Numbered from the stretch's first letter, positions 48,385 through 56,589 are shown. The stretch: 64,000 bases of DNA from an uncultured Acetatifactor sp. (GCA_910585615.1 CAJUFO010000003.1:83301-147300); one strand, 5' to 3'. The notes: generated by a model from the letters alone, not told the origin. Numbers and translations: made by a program.

Positions 48385-48987
48385 CTAGCAGATTCTTCCC
48401 TCAAAAGGCGACAGTTCAAAACGGATGAAATACCCCTGGTCATGGCGGCATACCGGACAGACTTTAGGCGCCTTTGTACCCTTGAACACAAAACCGCAGT
48501 TCAGGCACATCCACTCCTCTTCCACATCCGACACAAAGAGTTTTCCCTCCTTGAGCAGTTGGGCATATCTTCCGAAGCGGTCTCCATGAACCTTTTCAAC
48601 CTGCGCAATCTGCAGAAAAGAGGACGCTATCTGGTCAAAGCCTTCCTTCTTCGCGGTTTCCCCGAAAGACCTGTAGATGGGGTCATGCTCCTCATACTCA
48701 TTGTGCTGCGCCTTATCCAAAAGATGCCATACATCATCCGAGATGTCCACAGGATAGCCGCCGTCCACGGTAATGGTGCTTCCTGCCAAATCCTTTAAAT
48801 GATTGTAGAAAATTTCCGCATGCTCCTTTTCCTGAGAAGCCGTATAGCCAAAAATCGCGCTGATGACATACAAGCCGTTTTTCTTCGCCTGTGAGGCGGC
48901 GAAGGTATATCTGTTCCTCGCCTGGCTCTCCCCGGCGAAGGCCCTCATCAGATTGTCCTTTGTAACACTTTCCGCAAATTTTACCAT
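48385..48987 (-). CDS. rbr: Rubrerythrin
   Basis: Non-haem di-iron peroxidase of 200 residues that reduces hydrogen peroxide in anaerobes. The four-helix domain supplies the iron ligands (AGESQARNRYTF near residue 18, SQEKEHAEIF near 51, and EKVHGDRF near 130). The C-terminal rubredoxin-like iron site has CLNC near residue 161 and CPVC near 177. An AAGGAGGAA ribosome site precedes the ATG. Two units of the dispersed repeat lie in its leader. A promoter is not assigned with confidence. Confidence 0.95.
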   Translation of the reverse strand: MVKFAESVTKDNLMRAFAGESQARNRYTFAASQAKKNGLYVISAIFGYTASQEKEHAEIFYNHLKDLAGSTITVDGGYPVDISDDVWHLLDKAQHNEYEEHDPIYRSFGETAKKEGFDQIASSFLQIAQVEKVHGDRFGRYAQLLKEGKLFVSDVEEEWMCLNCGFVFKGTKAPKVCPVCRHDQGYFIRFELSPFEGRIC

Positions 48988-49009
48988 ATTGATTCCTCCT
49001 TAAATTGTA

Positions 49010-49045
49010 CCATGGAATGCTCTTCTTCCATGGAATGCTCTGATA
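49010..49045 (-). repeat. Two HSMEE repeat units in the rubrerythrin leader
   Basis: On the minus strand AGAGCATTCCATGGAAGAAGAGCATTCCATGG, two units between the presumed promoter and the ribosome site, outside any gene. Confidence 0.85.
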
Positions 49046-49097
49046 AAAGTATATCCAATCGGAAATAAAATATAATGGGTACTCTCTAAATTACCTA

Positions 49098-49126
49098 TTG
49101 TCTTTATTTCTTAAACATACTAAAAT
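49098..49126 (+). promoter_or_regulatory. Promoter of the TtcA-like gene
   Basis: TTGTCT, 17-bp spacer, TAAAAT, about 40 bp before the start codon. Confidence 0.6.
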
Positions 49127-49168
49127 AATATGGAACATAAAAACATATCAGGAAAGAGCAGGGAACAT

Positions 49169-49918
49169 ATGAAACTACAGCAGGTATTAAGCTATGTCCG
49201 CAAGGCAGTGGACGACTATCAGATGATAGAGGAGGGGGATAAGATTGCCATCGGCATCTCCGGCGGCAAGGACAGCCTTACGCTTTTGTATGCGCTCCAC
49301 AGCCTGAGACGATTCTATCCGAAACATTTCGACATCCATGCCGTCACGGTAGACCTGGGCTTCCAGAACCTAAATCTGGATAAAATCAAGGATCTGTGCC
49401 GGGAGCTGGACGTGGAATACACCATTGTACAGACGGACATCGCCCAGATAATTTTTGAACAGCGTAAGGAGGACAACCCCTGCTCTCTCTGTGCCAAGAT
49501 GCGCAAGGGCGCCCTGAATCAGGCAATCAAAGAGGCGGGGTGCCAAAAAATCGCCTATGCCCACCACAAGGACGATGTGGTGGAGACTATGCTGATGTCC
49601 CTTATCTTCGAGGGAAGGTTCCATACCTTTTCCCCGGTCACATACCTGGACAGGACGCAGCTCACAGTCATCCGCCCTCTGCTGTACATGAATGAATCGG
49701 ATGTCATCGGCTTCGTCCATAAGTACGGCGTACCTGTAGTAAAGAGCCCCTGTCCCGCAGACGGATATACCAAACGTGAGTATGTAAAGAATCTGCTCCG
49801 TCAGTTGAACCAGGAAAATCCCGGGGTAAAGGAGCGGATGTTCACGGCAATTCGAAACAGCAATGAAGGCATTTCTTCATTAATGAAAGGTTGGGGAATC
49901 GATGGCAGTTTTAAATGA
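49169..49918 (+). CDS. TtcA-family tRNA 2-thiolation ATPase
   Basis: PP-loop ATPase of 249 residues related to TtcA, which thiolates cytidine 32 in tRNA. The ATP loop SGGKDS is at 31-36. Cluster cysteines are C105 and C108 in NPCSLCAKMRKG plus a third in SPCPADGYTKREYV near residue 200. The order and spacing match the iron-sulfur type II thiolases. I chose ATG 49169 after an AGGGA run; an in-frame ATG at 49130 gives a 13-residue extension without a ribosome site. The gene overlaps the Xer recombinase gene by 17 bp. Confidence 0.88.
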   Translation: MKLQQVLSYVRKAVDDYQMIEEGDKIAIGISGGKDSLTLLYALHSLRRFYPKHFDIHAVTVDLGFQNLNLDKIKDLCRELDVEYTIVQTDIAQIIFEQRKEDNPCSLCAKMRKGALNQAIKEAGCQKIAYAHHKDDVVETMLMSLIFEGRFHTFSPVTYLDRTQLTVIRPLLYMNESDVIGFVHKYGVPVVKSPCPADGYTKREYVKNLLRQLNQENPGVKERMFTAIRNSNEGISSLMKGWGIDGSFK

Positions 49919-50972
49919 ACATAATTACCATGACGAACAGAACAAACAAAATATCCTGAAGATGAGGGCCGTGCTGGAGACCCTTCCCCCTTTCTGCAAG
50001 ACCTTCTTCCGGGGAATCGAGGAATACACCTCCGCCCGCACCAGATTGGCCTACGCCTACGATATCAGGCTGTTCTTTGAATATCTCCATGAACAGAACG
50101 CCCTGTGCAGGAAAATCGAGATCAGGGACTTCCCCTTTTCGATTCTGGACGAGCTGACACATCTCGATATCGAGGAATATCTGGAATATATGTCCCTGTA
50201 CCAGAAGGACGGCAAGGACATCACAAACGCGGAGCGGGGAAAATCCAGAAAGCTGGCCGCGCTGCGCAGCTTCTACAATTATTTCTACAAGGCTGAGATG
50301 CTCAAGAACAATCCGGCCTCCCTTGTGTCCCTGCCAAAGCTCCACGACAAGGAAATCATACGCCTGGAGCCCAATGAGGTGGCAATCCTGCTGGACCAGG
50401 TGGAAGACGGCACCAAGCTTACCAAAAAGGAACTGGAATATCATAAAAAGACAAAAATAAGGGACGTGGCCCTGCTGACCCTGCTCCTGGGAACCGGCAT
50501 CCGTGTATCGGAATGCGTAGGGCTGGATCTCCAGGATGTCAACTTTGACGTATGCGGCATCAAGATACGCCGAAAGGGCGGGTATGAAGCCGTGGTCTAT
50601 TTCGGCGAGGAGGTAGAGACCGCGCTCTTGGACTATCTGGAGGAGCGCGAACAGATCATTCCTCTGGATGGCCATGAAAACGCACTGTTCCTTTCCCTGC
50701 AGAACCGCAGGATGACAGTCCGGGCCGTGGAGAACCTGGTCAAGAAATATGCCTCCAGGGTGACCACCCTCAAAAAGATTACGCCGCACAAGCTGCGGAG
50801 CACCTACGGCACGAACCTCTATCAGGAGACAGGCGACATCTACCTGGTAGCGGACGTCCTCGGCCATAAGGATGTCAACACCACGCGAAAGCATTACGCC
50901 GCCCAGCAGGATGCCAACCGCCGCAGGGCTGCCCAGTACGTAAGGCTCCGGGAAAAGCCGTCGGAGAAATAG
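49902..50972 (+). CDS. Tyrosine recombinase, XerC/XerD family
   Basis: Site-specific recombinase of 356 residues. The N-terminal SAM-like DNA-binding domain (about 25-140) precedes the catalytic domain. All catalytic residues are present: Arg201, Lys225, His296, Arg299, His322 and the nucleophile Tyr332 in TRKHYAAQ. The size and the HKLRSTYGTNLYQETGD signature fit the XerC/D type that resolves chromosome dimers, but no phage or element genes surround it and no dif-like site was recognised. It overlaps the TtcA-like gene and ends opposite yneA. Confidence 0.9.
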   Translation: MAVLNEHNYHDEQNKQNILKMRAVLETLPPFCKTFFRGIEEYTSARTRLAYAYDIRLFFEYLHEQNALCRKIEIRDFPFSILDELTHLDIEEYLEYMSLYQKDGKDITNAERGKSRKLAALRSFYNYFYKAEMLKNNPASLVSLPKLHDKEIIRLEPNEVAILLDQVEDGTKLTKKELEYHKKTKIRDVALLTLLLGTGIRVSECVGLDLQDVNFDVCGIKIRRKGGYEAVVYFGEEVETALLDYLEEREQIIPLDGHENALFLSLQNRRMTVRAVENLVKKYASRVTTLKKITPHKLRSTYGTNLYQETGDIYLVADVLGHKDVNTTRKHYAAQQDANRRRAAQYVRLREKPSEK

Positions 50973-50992
50973 CTGCTACCTTCCGCTGTTCG

Positions 50993-51385
50993 TCATTCTA
51001 CATATTCATCGGAATAATAGGGGACGATCAATGTCTGTCCGGCCATGAGCGTACCGGCGCCGTCCAGGTGGTTGATGCTCTGGACTTCGGCGATATACCT
51101 GTTCTTGTCCTTATAATGGTCATAATTAATGTATTCGTCGGCGAGGCTCCAGAGGGTCTCGCCCGTCTCAACGGTGATGCTGGTATAATATTTAAAGCCG
51201 CTTCCGGCATGGCTCTTTATAGAAGAACAATATATGCTGCCTGTTATGATGACACAGGTGATCGCCAGCATGGCGAACATGGAAATCAACAAGCGGCGGC
51301 GGCGCTCTCTGCGCAGCCTCAGCATACATCTGTAAAACCTCAGTTCCCCGTTGTTCATCCTGCTGACGCTCTTCTGCCCTCTCAT
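50993..51385 (-). CDS. YneA-like SOS cell-division suppressor (LysM)
   Basis: Small membrane-anchored LysM protein of 130 residues: basic N-terminus, one membrane segment (about 32-54), and a C-terminal LysM domain (about 65-126, with TVETGETLWSLADEYI and AGQTLIVPYY). It is divergent to lexA and carries LexA boxes in its promoter, which is exactly how yneA of Bacillus is placed; YneA delays division during DNA damage. The ATG at 51385 follows GGGAGGAGAG; longer readings upstream lack a ribosome site. The homology is by organisation and domain plan, since YneA proteins diverge strongly in sequence. Confidence 0.82.
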   Translation of the reverse strand: MRGQKSVSRMNNGELRFYRCMLRLRRERRRRLLISMFAMLAITCVIITGSIYCSSIKSHAGSGFKYYTSITVETGETLWSLADEYINYDHYKDKNRYIAEVQSINHLDGAGTLMAGQTLIVPYYSDEYVE

Positions 51386-51428
51386 AATCCTGCTCTCCTC
51401 CCTGTCCCTGAAACGCTCATATGTTCCG

Positions 51429-51472
51429 GAACATCTGTTCTGTTTTGGATTATAATACAAGAACATCTGTTT
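51429..51472. promoter_or_regulatory. LexA boxes at the yneA promoter
   Basis: GAACATCTGTTC (51429-51440, perfect palindrome) and GAACATCTGTTT (51461-51472). The first lies just downstream of the yneA -10 and the second inside the promoter spacer next to the -35. Two weaker sites toward lexA are GAACATATTTTT (51486-51497) and GAATATATGTTT (51499-51510). Confidence 0.85.
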
Positions 51473-51477
51473 GTCAA
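51449..51477 (-). promoter_or_regulatory. Consensus promoter of yneA
   Basis: On the minus strand perfect TTGACA, 17-bp spacer, perfect TATAAT. Such a full-consensus promoter needs tight repression, which the LexA boxes would give. Confidence 0.88.
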
Positions 51478-51589
51478 CAAAAAGCGAACATATTTTTGGA
51501 ATATATGTTTGCTTTTTTTTCTCATTTGTGATAAGCTTGAGATAGCAAATGAACAGGATAATGAAACGGCTTTGACAGGAGGTAAATAT

Positions 51590-52207
51590 ATGGCATCTGG
51601 AAAGATATCAGCCAAGCAGCAGGAAATACTCGATTACATCAAGGATGAGATACTGAAGAAAGGCTATCCGCCTACAGTCCGTGAAATCTGTGAGACCGTG
51701 AGCCTGAAGTCCACCTCTTCCGTCCATTCCCATCTGGAGACTCTGGAGAAGAACGGTTATATCCGCAGAGACCCTACCAAGCCAAGGGCCATCGAAATCT
51801 GTGACGACAGCTTCCAGATGATACGCACGGAGATGGTGAACCTTCCCATCATCGGCAATGTGGCCGCAGGGCAGCCTATCCTTGCGGAGGAGAATATCGA
51901 GGATTATTTCCCTGTGCCGGCGAACCTGGTGCCAAGCGGCGAGTCCTTCGTGCTCAATGTCCGGGGAGATTCCATGGTCAACGCGGGAATCTTCAATGGC
52001 GACAGGGTCTTTGTCAACGCCTGCAGCACGGCCAGCAACGGGGAGATTGTGGTGGCCCTGATTGACGATTCCGCCACGGTGAAGACATTTTATAAAGAGG
52101 ATGGGCATATCCGCCTGCAGCCCGAGAACGACTCCATGGCGCCCATCATCGTGGACGACTGCCAGATTCTAGGCAAGGTATTCGGTATATTCCGTTTTTA
52201 TCGCTGA
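51590..52207 (+). CDS. lexA: LexA repressor
   Basis: SOS repressor of 205 residues. An N-terminal winged-helix DNA-binding domain (about 1-68, with PPTVREICETVSLKSTSSVH) is joined to a C-terminal self-cleaving protease. The cleavage site is Ala93-Gly94 in GNVAAGQP, the nucleophile Ser128 is in GDSM, and the general base is Lys165. RecA-stimulated self-cleavage would release the GAAC-N4-GTTC boxes seen here. The ATG at 51590 follows ACAGGAGGT. The divergent yneA and the topoisomerase operon are candidate targets in this window. Confidence 0.96.
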   Translation: MASGKISAKQQEILDYIKDEILKKGYPPTVREICETVSLKSTSSVHSHLETLEKNGYIRRDPTKPRAIEICDDSFQMIRTEMVNLPIIGNVAAGQPILAEENIEDYFPVPANLVPSGESFVLNVRGDSMVNAGIFNGDRVFVNACSTASNGEIVVALIDDSATVKTFYKEDGHIRLQPENDSMAPIIVDDCQILGKVFGIFRFYR

Positions 52208-52340
52208 TTTTTCATGATTTGTCTCGTTTCTGCCAGAAATTTCAGCTCTGCCGAATCTCCAGGCAATGCATAAATCAGCCTTTATTGCAGATATTAGTAT
52301 AGCCGGGACTTTAAATGCCGCGCAGAAAAGAGGGAGACAA

Positions 52341-52556
52341 ATGGGAAATAAATTTTTGGACGGTACTGCCCTTACCATTGCCATCATCGGTGCAATCAAC
52401 TGGGCTTTGATTGGCATATTCCGCTTCGATTTGGTAGCCTTTATCTTTGGCGATATGTCGTGGCTTTCCAGAATCGTCTACGCAATCGTAGGCCTCTGCG
52501 GACTCTATCTGATCAGCTTTTATATGCACCTTGGCAACAGAGAGGAATCAGTATAA
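52341..52556 (+). CDS. DUF378 small membrane protein (YuzA-like)
   Basis: Membrane protein of 71 residues with two membrane segments, of the DUF378 family: TIAIIGAINWALIGIFRFDL near residue 12, then SRIVYAIVGLCGLYLISFY. The invariant GAxNWxLIG core is present. The function is unknown. The ATG at 52341 follows AGGGAGA; an in-frame ATG upstream at 52266 gives an implausible soluble extension. It is followed closely by a terminator, so it is monocistronic or the end of the lexA unit. Confidence 0.85.
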   Translation: MGNKFLDGTALTIAIIGAINWALIGIFRFDLVAFIFGDMSWLSRIVYAIVGLCGLYLISFYMHLGNREESV

Positions 52557-52558
52557 CG

Positions 52559-52605
52559 AAAAAAGGAGCCCCTGGCCGGATTGTCCGAACCAAGGGCTTC
52601 CTTTT
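52559..52605. terminator. Bidirectional terminator between DUF378 gene and rsfS
   Basis: AAAAAGGAGCCCCTGG and CCAAGGGCTTCCTTTTT pair with one bulge and one wobble; an inner CGGA/TCCG helix caps it. A and T runs allow use from both sides. Confidence 0.82.
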
Positions 52606-52654
52606 TGCTGTGATTTGGCTGCTGTAATCAACTGTAATGTTCTGTCACGCTCTC

Positions 52655-53017
52655 TCAGGCATCCAGATCCTGTAGCTCCATCTGTCTGCCGTCTCTCCAG
52701 ATGCGCTCCAGATCATACAGGCGCCTGTTCTCCCTGTCGAAAATGTGGACGATCAGATCGCCGAAATCCAATAGAATCCAGTTCGCCGTCTGATATCCTT
52801 CCGTCTGTCTCTCCGGATATCCGGCCCGGCCCAGGGTCTCCTGCACATTGTCGCACAGGGTCTGGACCTGGTTCCTGTTGGAGCCGCTGGCGATGATGAA
52901 GTAATCCGCAATGACAGAAACCTCGCTGATGTCGATGATGCGAATGTCTTCCGCCTTCTTGTCCTCCAGCGCATGGATGGCCATCCGGGCCATTTCCTTT
53001 GCGTTCTTATTCTCCAT
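52655..53017 (-). CDS. rsfS: Ribosome silencing factor RsfS
   Basis: Ribosome silencing factor of 120 residues (Iojap/RsfS family), which binds L14 on the large subunit and blocks subunit joining when nutrients fall. The signature VIADYFIIASGSNRNQVQTL near residue 34 and the LLDFGDLIVHIFDRENRRLY segment near 82 are present. It is the last gene of the long rplU-obgE-nadD operon, directly after yqeK, the order conserved in Firmicutes. Confidence 0.95.
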   Translation of the reverse strand: MENKNAKEMARMAIHALEDKKAEDIRIIDISEVSVIADYFIIASGSNRNQVQTLCDNVQETLGRAGYPERQTEGYQTANWILLDFGDLIVHIFDRENRRLYDLERIWRDGRQMELQDLDA

Positions 53018-53029
53018 AAAATCCTCCCG

Positions 53030-53602
53030 TCATTTTTTATAATATTTCCATGTCTCTTCCGTCTTAGGGTCGATTTCGTTGCCGGTATCCTTCAGATAGT
53101 CCAGTGTATCCGACAGGATTCGGACAAAGGCCTTGTCCAGGTCCACAAAAGCGATCCTTCTAATCTCCGCCAGATTTGCCGCGTGCGTCCTGCCCGGCTC
53201 GATATAGTCGGCGATGAAGACGATTTTTTCCAGAGTGCTCATATTCTGCCTGCCCGTGGTATGGCTGCGGATAGCGTTCAGGATATCCGGATTGCTGACG
53301 CCATATTTCTGATAGGCAAGATAGGCCCCCACCTTTGCATGGAGCAGGAAAGGGTTTTTCTTCTCAACCGCCGTGACGGGAATCTTATTCTTTTTACAGA
53401 TGGAAAGGCGTTTCTCGTCCGTAAGGCATTTCGCGCAGTCGTGGAGCAGGCCGGCAATCTGCGCGTCCCTGATGTCGCAGCCGTAGCGCATGGCCAGCGC
53501 CGCCGCAGTGTATTCCACCCCTAAGGTATGCTCGAAGCGCTTGCTGTCCTGCACCTTTTCCATGGCTCTTCGAAGCTTCTTCAAACTAATCGCTTTTTTC
53601 AC
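53030..53602 (-). CDS. yqeK: HD-domain Ap4A hydrolase YqeK
   Basis: HD-superfamily hydrolase of 190 residues that in Firmicutes splits diadenosine tetraphosphate symmetrically. Metal-binding motifs: RFEHTLGVEYTA near residue 22, LLHDCAK near 52 and HAKVGAYLA near 88, with a final IVFIADYIEPGRTH segment near 125. The start overlaps the end of nadD by 17 bp, so translation is coupled. It sits in its usual place between nadD and rsfS. Confidence 0.92.
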   Translation of the reverse strand: MKKAISLKKLRRAMEKVQDSKRFEHTLGVEYTAAALAMRYGCDIRDAQIAGLLHDCAKCLTDEKRLSICKKNKIPVTAVEKKNPFLLHAKVGAYLAYQKYGVSNPDILNAIRSHTTGRQNMSTLEKIVFIADYIEPGRTHAANLAEIRRIAFVDLDKAFVRILSDTLDYLKDTGNEIDPKTEETWKYYKK

Positions 53603-54266
53603 GGTAAAATCCCTTTTCTCTGATATATGCTAATACATCGTCGGGCACCAGATACCTGACGCTCTGTCCTCTGCGGATGCGCTCCCGGATTTCCGTGGAG
53701 GAAATGGACATATGAAGGAAGGGGAGCAGCGCAATCTCCCGCCCCTCACAGAACCGCTCCTCCAGTTCGCGCTTCTTCGCCTCCATCTCCGGCAGGGTAT
53801 TCTCTCCCCGAACCGCAGCCACCAAAGTACAATTGGCGAAAATCCGCTCCGGTGCTTTCCATTTCTCGATGGAGAACAGGCTGTCGGCCCCGGCGATGAA
53901 GAAGAACGAATCCTTCGGATATTTCCCGCGCAGCTCCTCCAGGGTCTCGCAGGTATAGGTATACCCCTGCCGCTTTACCTCCAGGTCAAGGCATCTGAAA
54001 CGGCCGTTGCCTCTGACGGCAAGCTGTGCCATCCGGAGCCGCTCCGCGCCCGGCAGGATATTCTGCGCGGCCTTCATATAGGGCATCCCTGCGGGAAGCA
54101 TCCAGACCTCGTCCAGCTTCAGCGCATCCAGAGCCCATTCCGCCAGCATCAAATGTCCCACATGGATGGGATTGAATGTCCCTCCCATAAGGCCTATCCG
54201 TCTCGTTCCCATGGGAGGCGTTTCTTCCATGGAATGCTCTTCAACCATATGGATCCTCTTCTTCAT
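53586..54266 (-). CDS. nadD: Nicotinate-nucleotide adenylyltransferase
   Basis: Makes nicotinate adenine dinucleotide for NAD synthesis. The nucleotidyl-transferase motif GGTFNPIHVGHLMLAEW begins at residue 28 and the ISSTEIRERI motif lies near the end. Normal members start about four residues before the RIGLMGG strand; here an extra N-terminal stretch containing VEEHSMEETPPMG is encoded by the dispersed repeat. Four in-frame ATGs (54266, 54248, 54230, 54212) each follow a purine run, so the real start is uncertain; I give the longest. Total 226 residues. Confidence 0.9.
   Translation of the reverse strand: MKKRIHMVEEHSMEETPPMGTRRIGLMGGTFNPIHVGHLMLAEWALDALKLDEVWMLPAGMPYMKAAQNILPGAERLRMAQLAVRGNGRFRCLDLEVKRQGYTYTCETLEELRGKYPKDSFFFIAGADSLFSIEKWKAPERIFANCTLVAAVRGENTLPEMEAKKRELEERFCEGREIALLPFLHMSISSTEIRERIRRGQSVRYLVPDDVLAYIREKGFYREKSD
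54212..54266 (-). repeat. HSMEE repeat at the nadD start
   Basis: On the minus strand ATGAAGAAGAGGATCCATATG, then GAAGAGCATTCCATGGAAGAA, then ACGCCTCCCATGGG: about two units, in frame with nadD. Each unit places a purine run about six bases before an ATG. Confidence 0.82.
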
Positions 54267-54298
54267 TTTCCTCTGCCTGCCCCCCTTTTATCCGAAAA

Positions 54299-54595
54299 TC
54301 ATCTGGGAAGCACGATTTTGGGCTTGTCCCTGTCCGGCTTATATAACACGATCCGCTTGCCGATGACCTGCACCACCTGGGAATGGGTGCGTCCCGCCAC
54401 CATCTCCGCTATCTCATTGGGGTCGTCCGCACAGTTCTTCAGCACCGCGATCTTTACCAGCTCGTTTTTGTTGAACGTCTCCTCTATAGCCGCTGTCAGC
54501 TCCGGGGTAAGGCTGGCCTTCCCCACCTGGAAGACAGGCTTCAGATTGCTGGCCAGACTTTTCAGATACGCTCTCTGCTTGCTCGTCATAGTCAT
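54299..54595 (-). CDS. yhbY: YhbY-family RNA-binding protein (CRM domain)
   Basis: Single CRM-domain protein of 98 residues that associates with pre-50S ribosomal particles. Family features: the SKQRAYLKSLASNLKPVFQV start, the G-x-x-x-L motif (VGKASLTPEL) that replaces the GxxG RNA loop, and VVQVIGKRIVLYKP at the end. An AAGGTGGA run precedes the ATG at 54595; a second ATG two codons later is possible. It lies between obgE and nadD as in other Firmicutes. Confidence 0.92.
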   Translation of the reverse strand: MTMTSKQRAYLKSLASNLKPVFQVGKASLTPELTAAIEETFNKNELVKIAVLKNCADDPNEIAEMVAGRTHSQVVQVIGKRIVLYKPDRDKPKIVLPR

Positions 54596-54610
54596 GATTA
54601 TCCACCTTCG

Positions 54611-55900
54611 TTATTTATAGTAGTCAAAGGAATGCCCGTATATGCGGACGGTATCGCCGTCCTGGATTCCAAGCGCCTCCAACTGCTCCAGGATGCCGTT
54701 GGTCTTCAGGAAATTCTGGAAGAAGGCGAAGCCTTTCTCGCTTTCCAGATTGGTGTATCCCAGCATCTTCTCCACCCGGGGGCCCTCCACCACGTACTCG
54801 TCTTTGGCGGCATCGTACTCCACAGTATAAGGGTCATTCTGATTGGCGGCTGCCTGCTCCGGGAAGAACTCCTGTTCGAATACAGTGACCTCGTTTCCGA
54901 GCTCCTCCAGCATCCCGTTCACATGGTACAGCAGCTCTCTCACGCCCTCTCCGCTGACTGCGGAGATAGGGTATACCGGAATCCCCTTTGGCTCGAATTC
55001 CGCCTTGATGGCATTCACAGGGCTGTCGTCCCGGTCGTAGATTACGTCGATTTTGTTGGCGGCAATGACCTGGGGCCGCCTGGCGATATCCGGATTGTAG
55101 GCGTCCAGCTCCTTATTGATGGCGTAGATATCTTCAATGGGGTCGCGCCCTTCCGTACCGGCCGCGTCCACGATATGGATAATCACCTTAGTGCGCTCGA
55201 TATGGCGCAGGAACTCATGCCCCAGCCCGATACCCTCCGAGGCTCCCTCAATCAGCCCCGGGATGTCCGCGATGACGAATCCGTTGGTGCCGTCCAAATC
55301 CACCACGCCCAGGTTGGGGTTCAGGGTGGTAAAGTGGTAGTTTGCGATTTTCGGCTTCGCGTTGGTGACCCTGGCGAGAAATGTGGATTTGCCCACGTTG
55401 GGCAGCCCTACCAGACCTACATCCGCAATGACCTTCAGCTCCAGCAGGATTTCCAGCTCCTTTGCCGGACGTCCCGGCTGGGCGTAGGTGGGGGCCTGCA
55501 TGGTGCTGGTGGCATAGTGCTGGTTCCCGCTGCCGCCGCGCCCGCCCTTTAAGAGGGTGACCTGGCGGTTGTCGCCGGACATGTCCACGATGACCTGGCC
55601 GCTGGCCGCTTCCTTGATGACCGTCCCGGGAGGTACCTTCAGCACAATGTCACTGCCGTCCTTGCCCCGGCAGTTGCGTTTGCCGCCGGGCTCTCCGTCC
55701 TGCGCCTTGTACTTCCGGACATTACGGAAGTCGATCAGCGTGTTCAGGCCCTGGTCCACCACGAAAATCACGTCTCCGCCCTTGCCGCCGTCCCCACCGT
55801 CAGGCCCTCCTGCCGGCACATACTTTTCACGGCGGAAGGACACATGGCCGTCCCCGCCCTTGCCGCTCCTCACATATATCTTGGCTCTGTCTGCAAACAT
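54611..55900 (-). CDS. obgE: GTPase Obg
   Basis: Ribosome-assembly and stress GTPase of 429 residues. The glycine-rich OBG domain (1-158, with GGDGHVSFRREKYVPAGGPD and GGDGGKGGDV) is followed by the G domain: G1 GLPNVGKS at 165-172, G2/G3 FTTLNPNLGVV and DIPGLIEGASEG, and G4 NKID near 284. The C-terminal OCT domain (about 355-429) is complete. It follows rpmA after a hairpin, in the usual operon. Confidence 0.97.
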   Translation of the reverse strand: MFADRAKIYVRSGKGGDGHVSFRREKYVPAGGPDGGDGGKGGDVIFVVDQGLNTLIDFRNVRKYKAQDGEPGGKRNCRGKDGSDIVLKVPPGTVIKEAASGQVIVDMSGDNRQVTLLKGGRGGSGNQHYATSTMQAPTYAQPGRPAKELEILLELKVIADVGLVGLPNVGKSTFLARVTNAKPKIANYHFTTLNPNLGVVDLDGTNGFVIADIPGLIEGASEGIGLGHEFLRHIERTKVIIHIVDAAGTEGRDPIEDIYAINKELDAYNPDIARRPQVIAANKIDVIYDRDDSPVNAIKAEFEPKGIPVYPISAVSGEGVRELLYHVNGMLEELGNEVTVFEQEFFPEQAAANQNDPYTVEYDAAKDEYVVEGPRVEKMLGYTNLESEKGFAFFQNFLKTNGILEQLEALGIQDGDTVRIYGHSFDYYK

Positions 55901-55923
55901 AAACGATACCTTTCATAAAACGA

Positions 55924-55950
55924 GGACTCCAAACGGATTGTTTGGAGTCC
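55924..55950 (-). terminator. Hairpin between rpmA and obgE
   Basis: GGACTCCAAA and TTTGGAGTCC make a perfect 10-bp stem with a 7-nt loop; on the minus strand CTCGTTTTAT follows. It probably acts as a partial terminator, lowering obgE expression relative to the ribosomal protein genes. Confidence 0.7.
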
Positions 55951-55962
55951 CTGCCGATTGAA

Positions 55963-56247
55963 CTATTCCTCTACAGGATAGACAGAAGCACACTTTCTGT
56001 CTCTTCCCTTTCTCTCGAAACGAAGGATACCATCCACCTTTGCGAACAGAGTATCATCTCCGCCTCTCCCTACATTCACGCCGGGATGAATCTTGGTTCC
56101 GCGCTGTCTGTAAAGGATATTTCCAGCCTTCACGAACTGTCCGTCAGCCCTCTTCGCGCCTAATCTCTTAGATTCGGAGTCTCTTCCGTTCTTTGTGGAA
56201 CCAACTCCCTTTTTATGAGCGAAAAATTGAAGGTTCATACGAAACAT
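55963..56247 (-). CDS. rpmA: 50S ribosomal protein L27, with cleavable N-terminus
   Basis: L27 of 94 residues. The start MFRMNLQFFAHKKGVGSTKN contains the Firmicutes leader cut by the Prp protease after the two phenylalanines, exposing AHKKG. The leader must be removed for a functional ribosome. The protease gene prp lies just upstream. The RBS is GAGGAGGTG. The rest (GQFVKAGNILYRQRGTKIHP) is the conserved L27 body. Confidence 0.97.
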   Translation of the reverse strand: MFRMNLQFFAHKKGVGSTKNGRDSESKRLGAKRADGQFVKAGNILYRQRGTKIHPGVNVGRGGDDTLFAKVDGILRFERKGRDRKCASVYPVEE

Positions 56248-56250
56248 GGT

Positions 56251-56583
56251 CTACACCTCCTCGAATTTTACTTGTAAATACTTATCGCCGTATTCCCTGC
56301 TCAGGTTTTCCAGGGAAAAAACCATGGAATCCATCAGGAAACCCGACTTTTCCTGCAGGACGCTTTCAAAATCGCACTTCAAAAATCCTGTCTGCTCATT
56401 CTCCGTGACCGTCAGCCTTTCCCGGGCCAGTTCCTCCAGGGAATTGATGGTGCCGATGGTAAGGGCCGATATGGCCGCACAGAGGATATCAGGTCTGCCG
56501 CGCTTTGCGTATCCCGCATGCCCCATACAGTAGAAGCCTCTGTAGGAGCCATCTTTGTCTCTGCAGATCACTACAGTCGTCAT
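56251..56583 (-). CDS. prp: Ribosomal-processing cysteine protease Prp
   Basis: Cysteine protease of 110 residues that removes the N-terminal leader of L27. The catalytic pair is His22 and Cys35 in the MGHAGYAKRGRPDILCAAIS stretch. It lies between rplU and rpmA, the position that led to the name of the family (formerly YsxB). Start and stop are tightly packed: 6 bp from rplU, 3 bp to rpmA. The C-terminal half is more variable. Confidence 0.94.
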   Translation of the reverse strand: MTTVVICRDKDGSYRGFYCMGHAGYAKRGRPDILCAAISALTIGTINSLEELARERLTVTENEQTGFLKCDFESVLQEKSGFLMDSMVFSLENLSREYGDKYLQVKFEEV

Positions 56584-56589
56584 AGCTGA

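Noticed and set aside
49902..50972. Xer-type recombinase as an integrase of a genomic island
   Set aside because: No phage, conjugation or attachment-site features flank it; it overlaps a housekeeping tRNA-thiolation gene and lies next to yneA/lexA.
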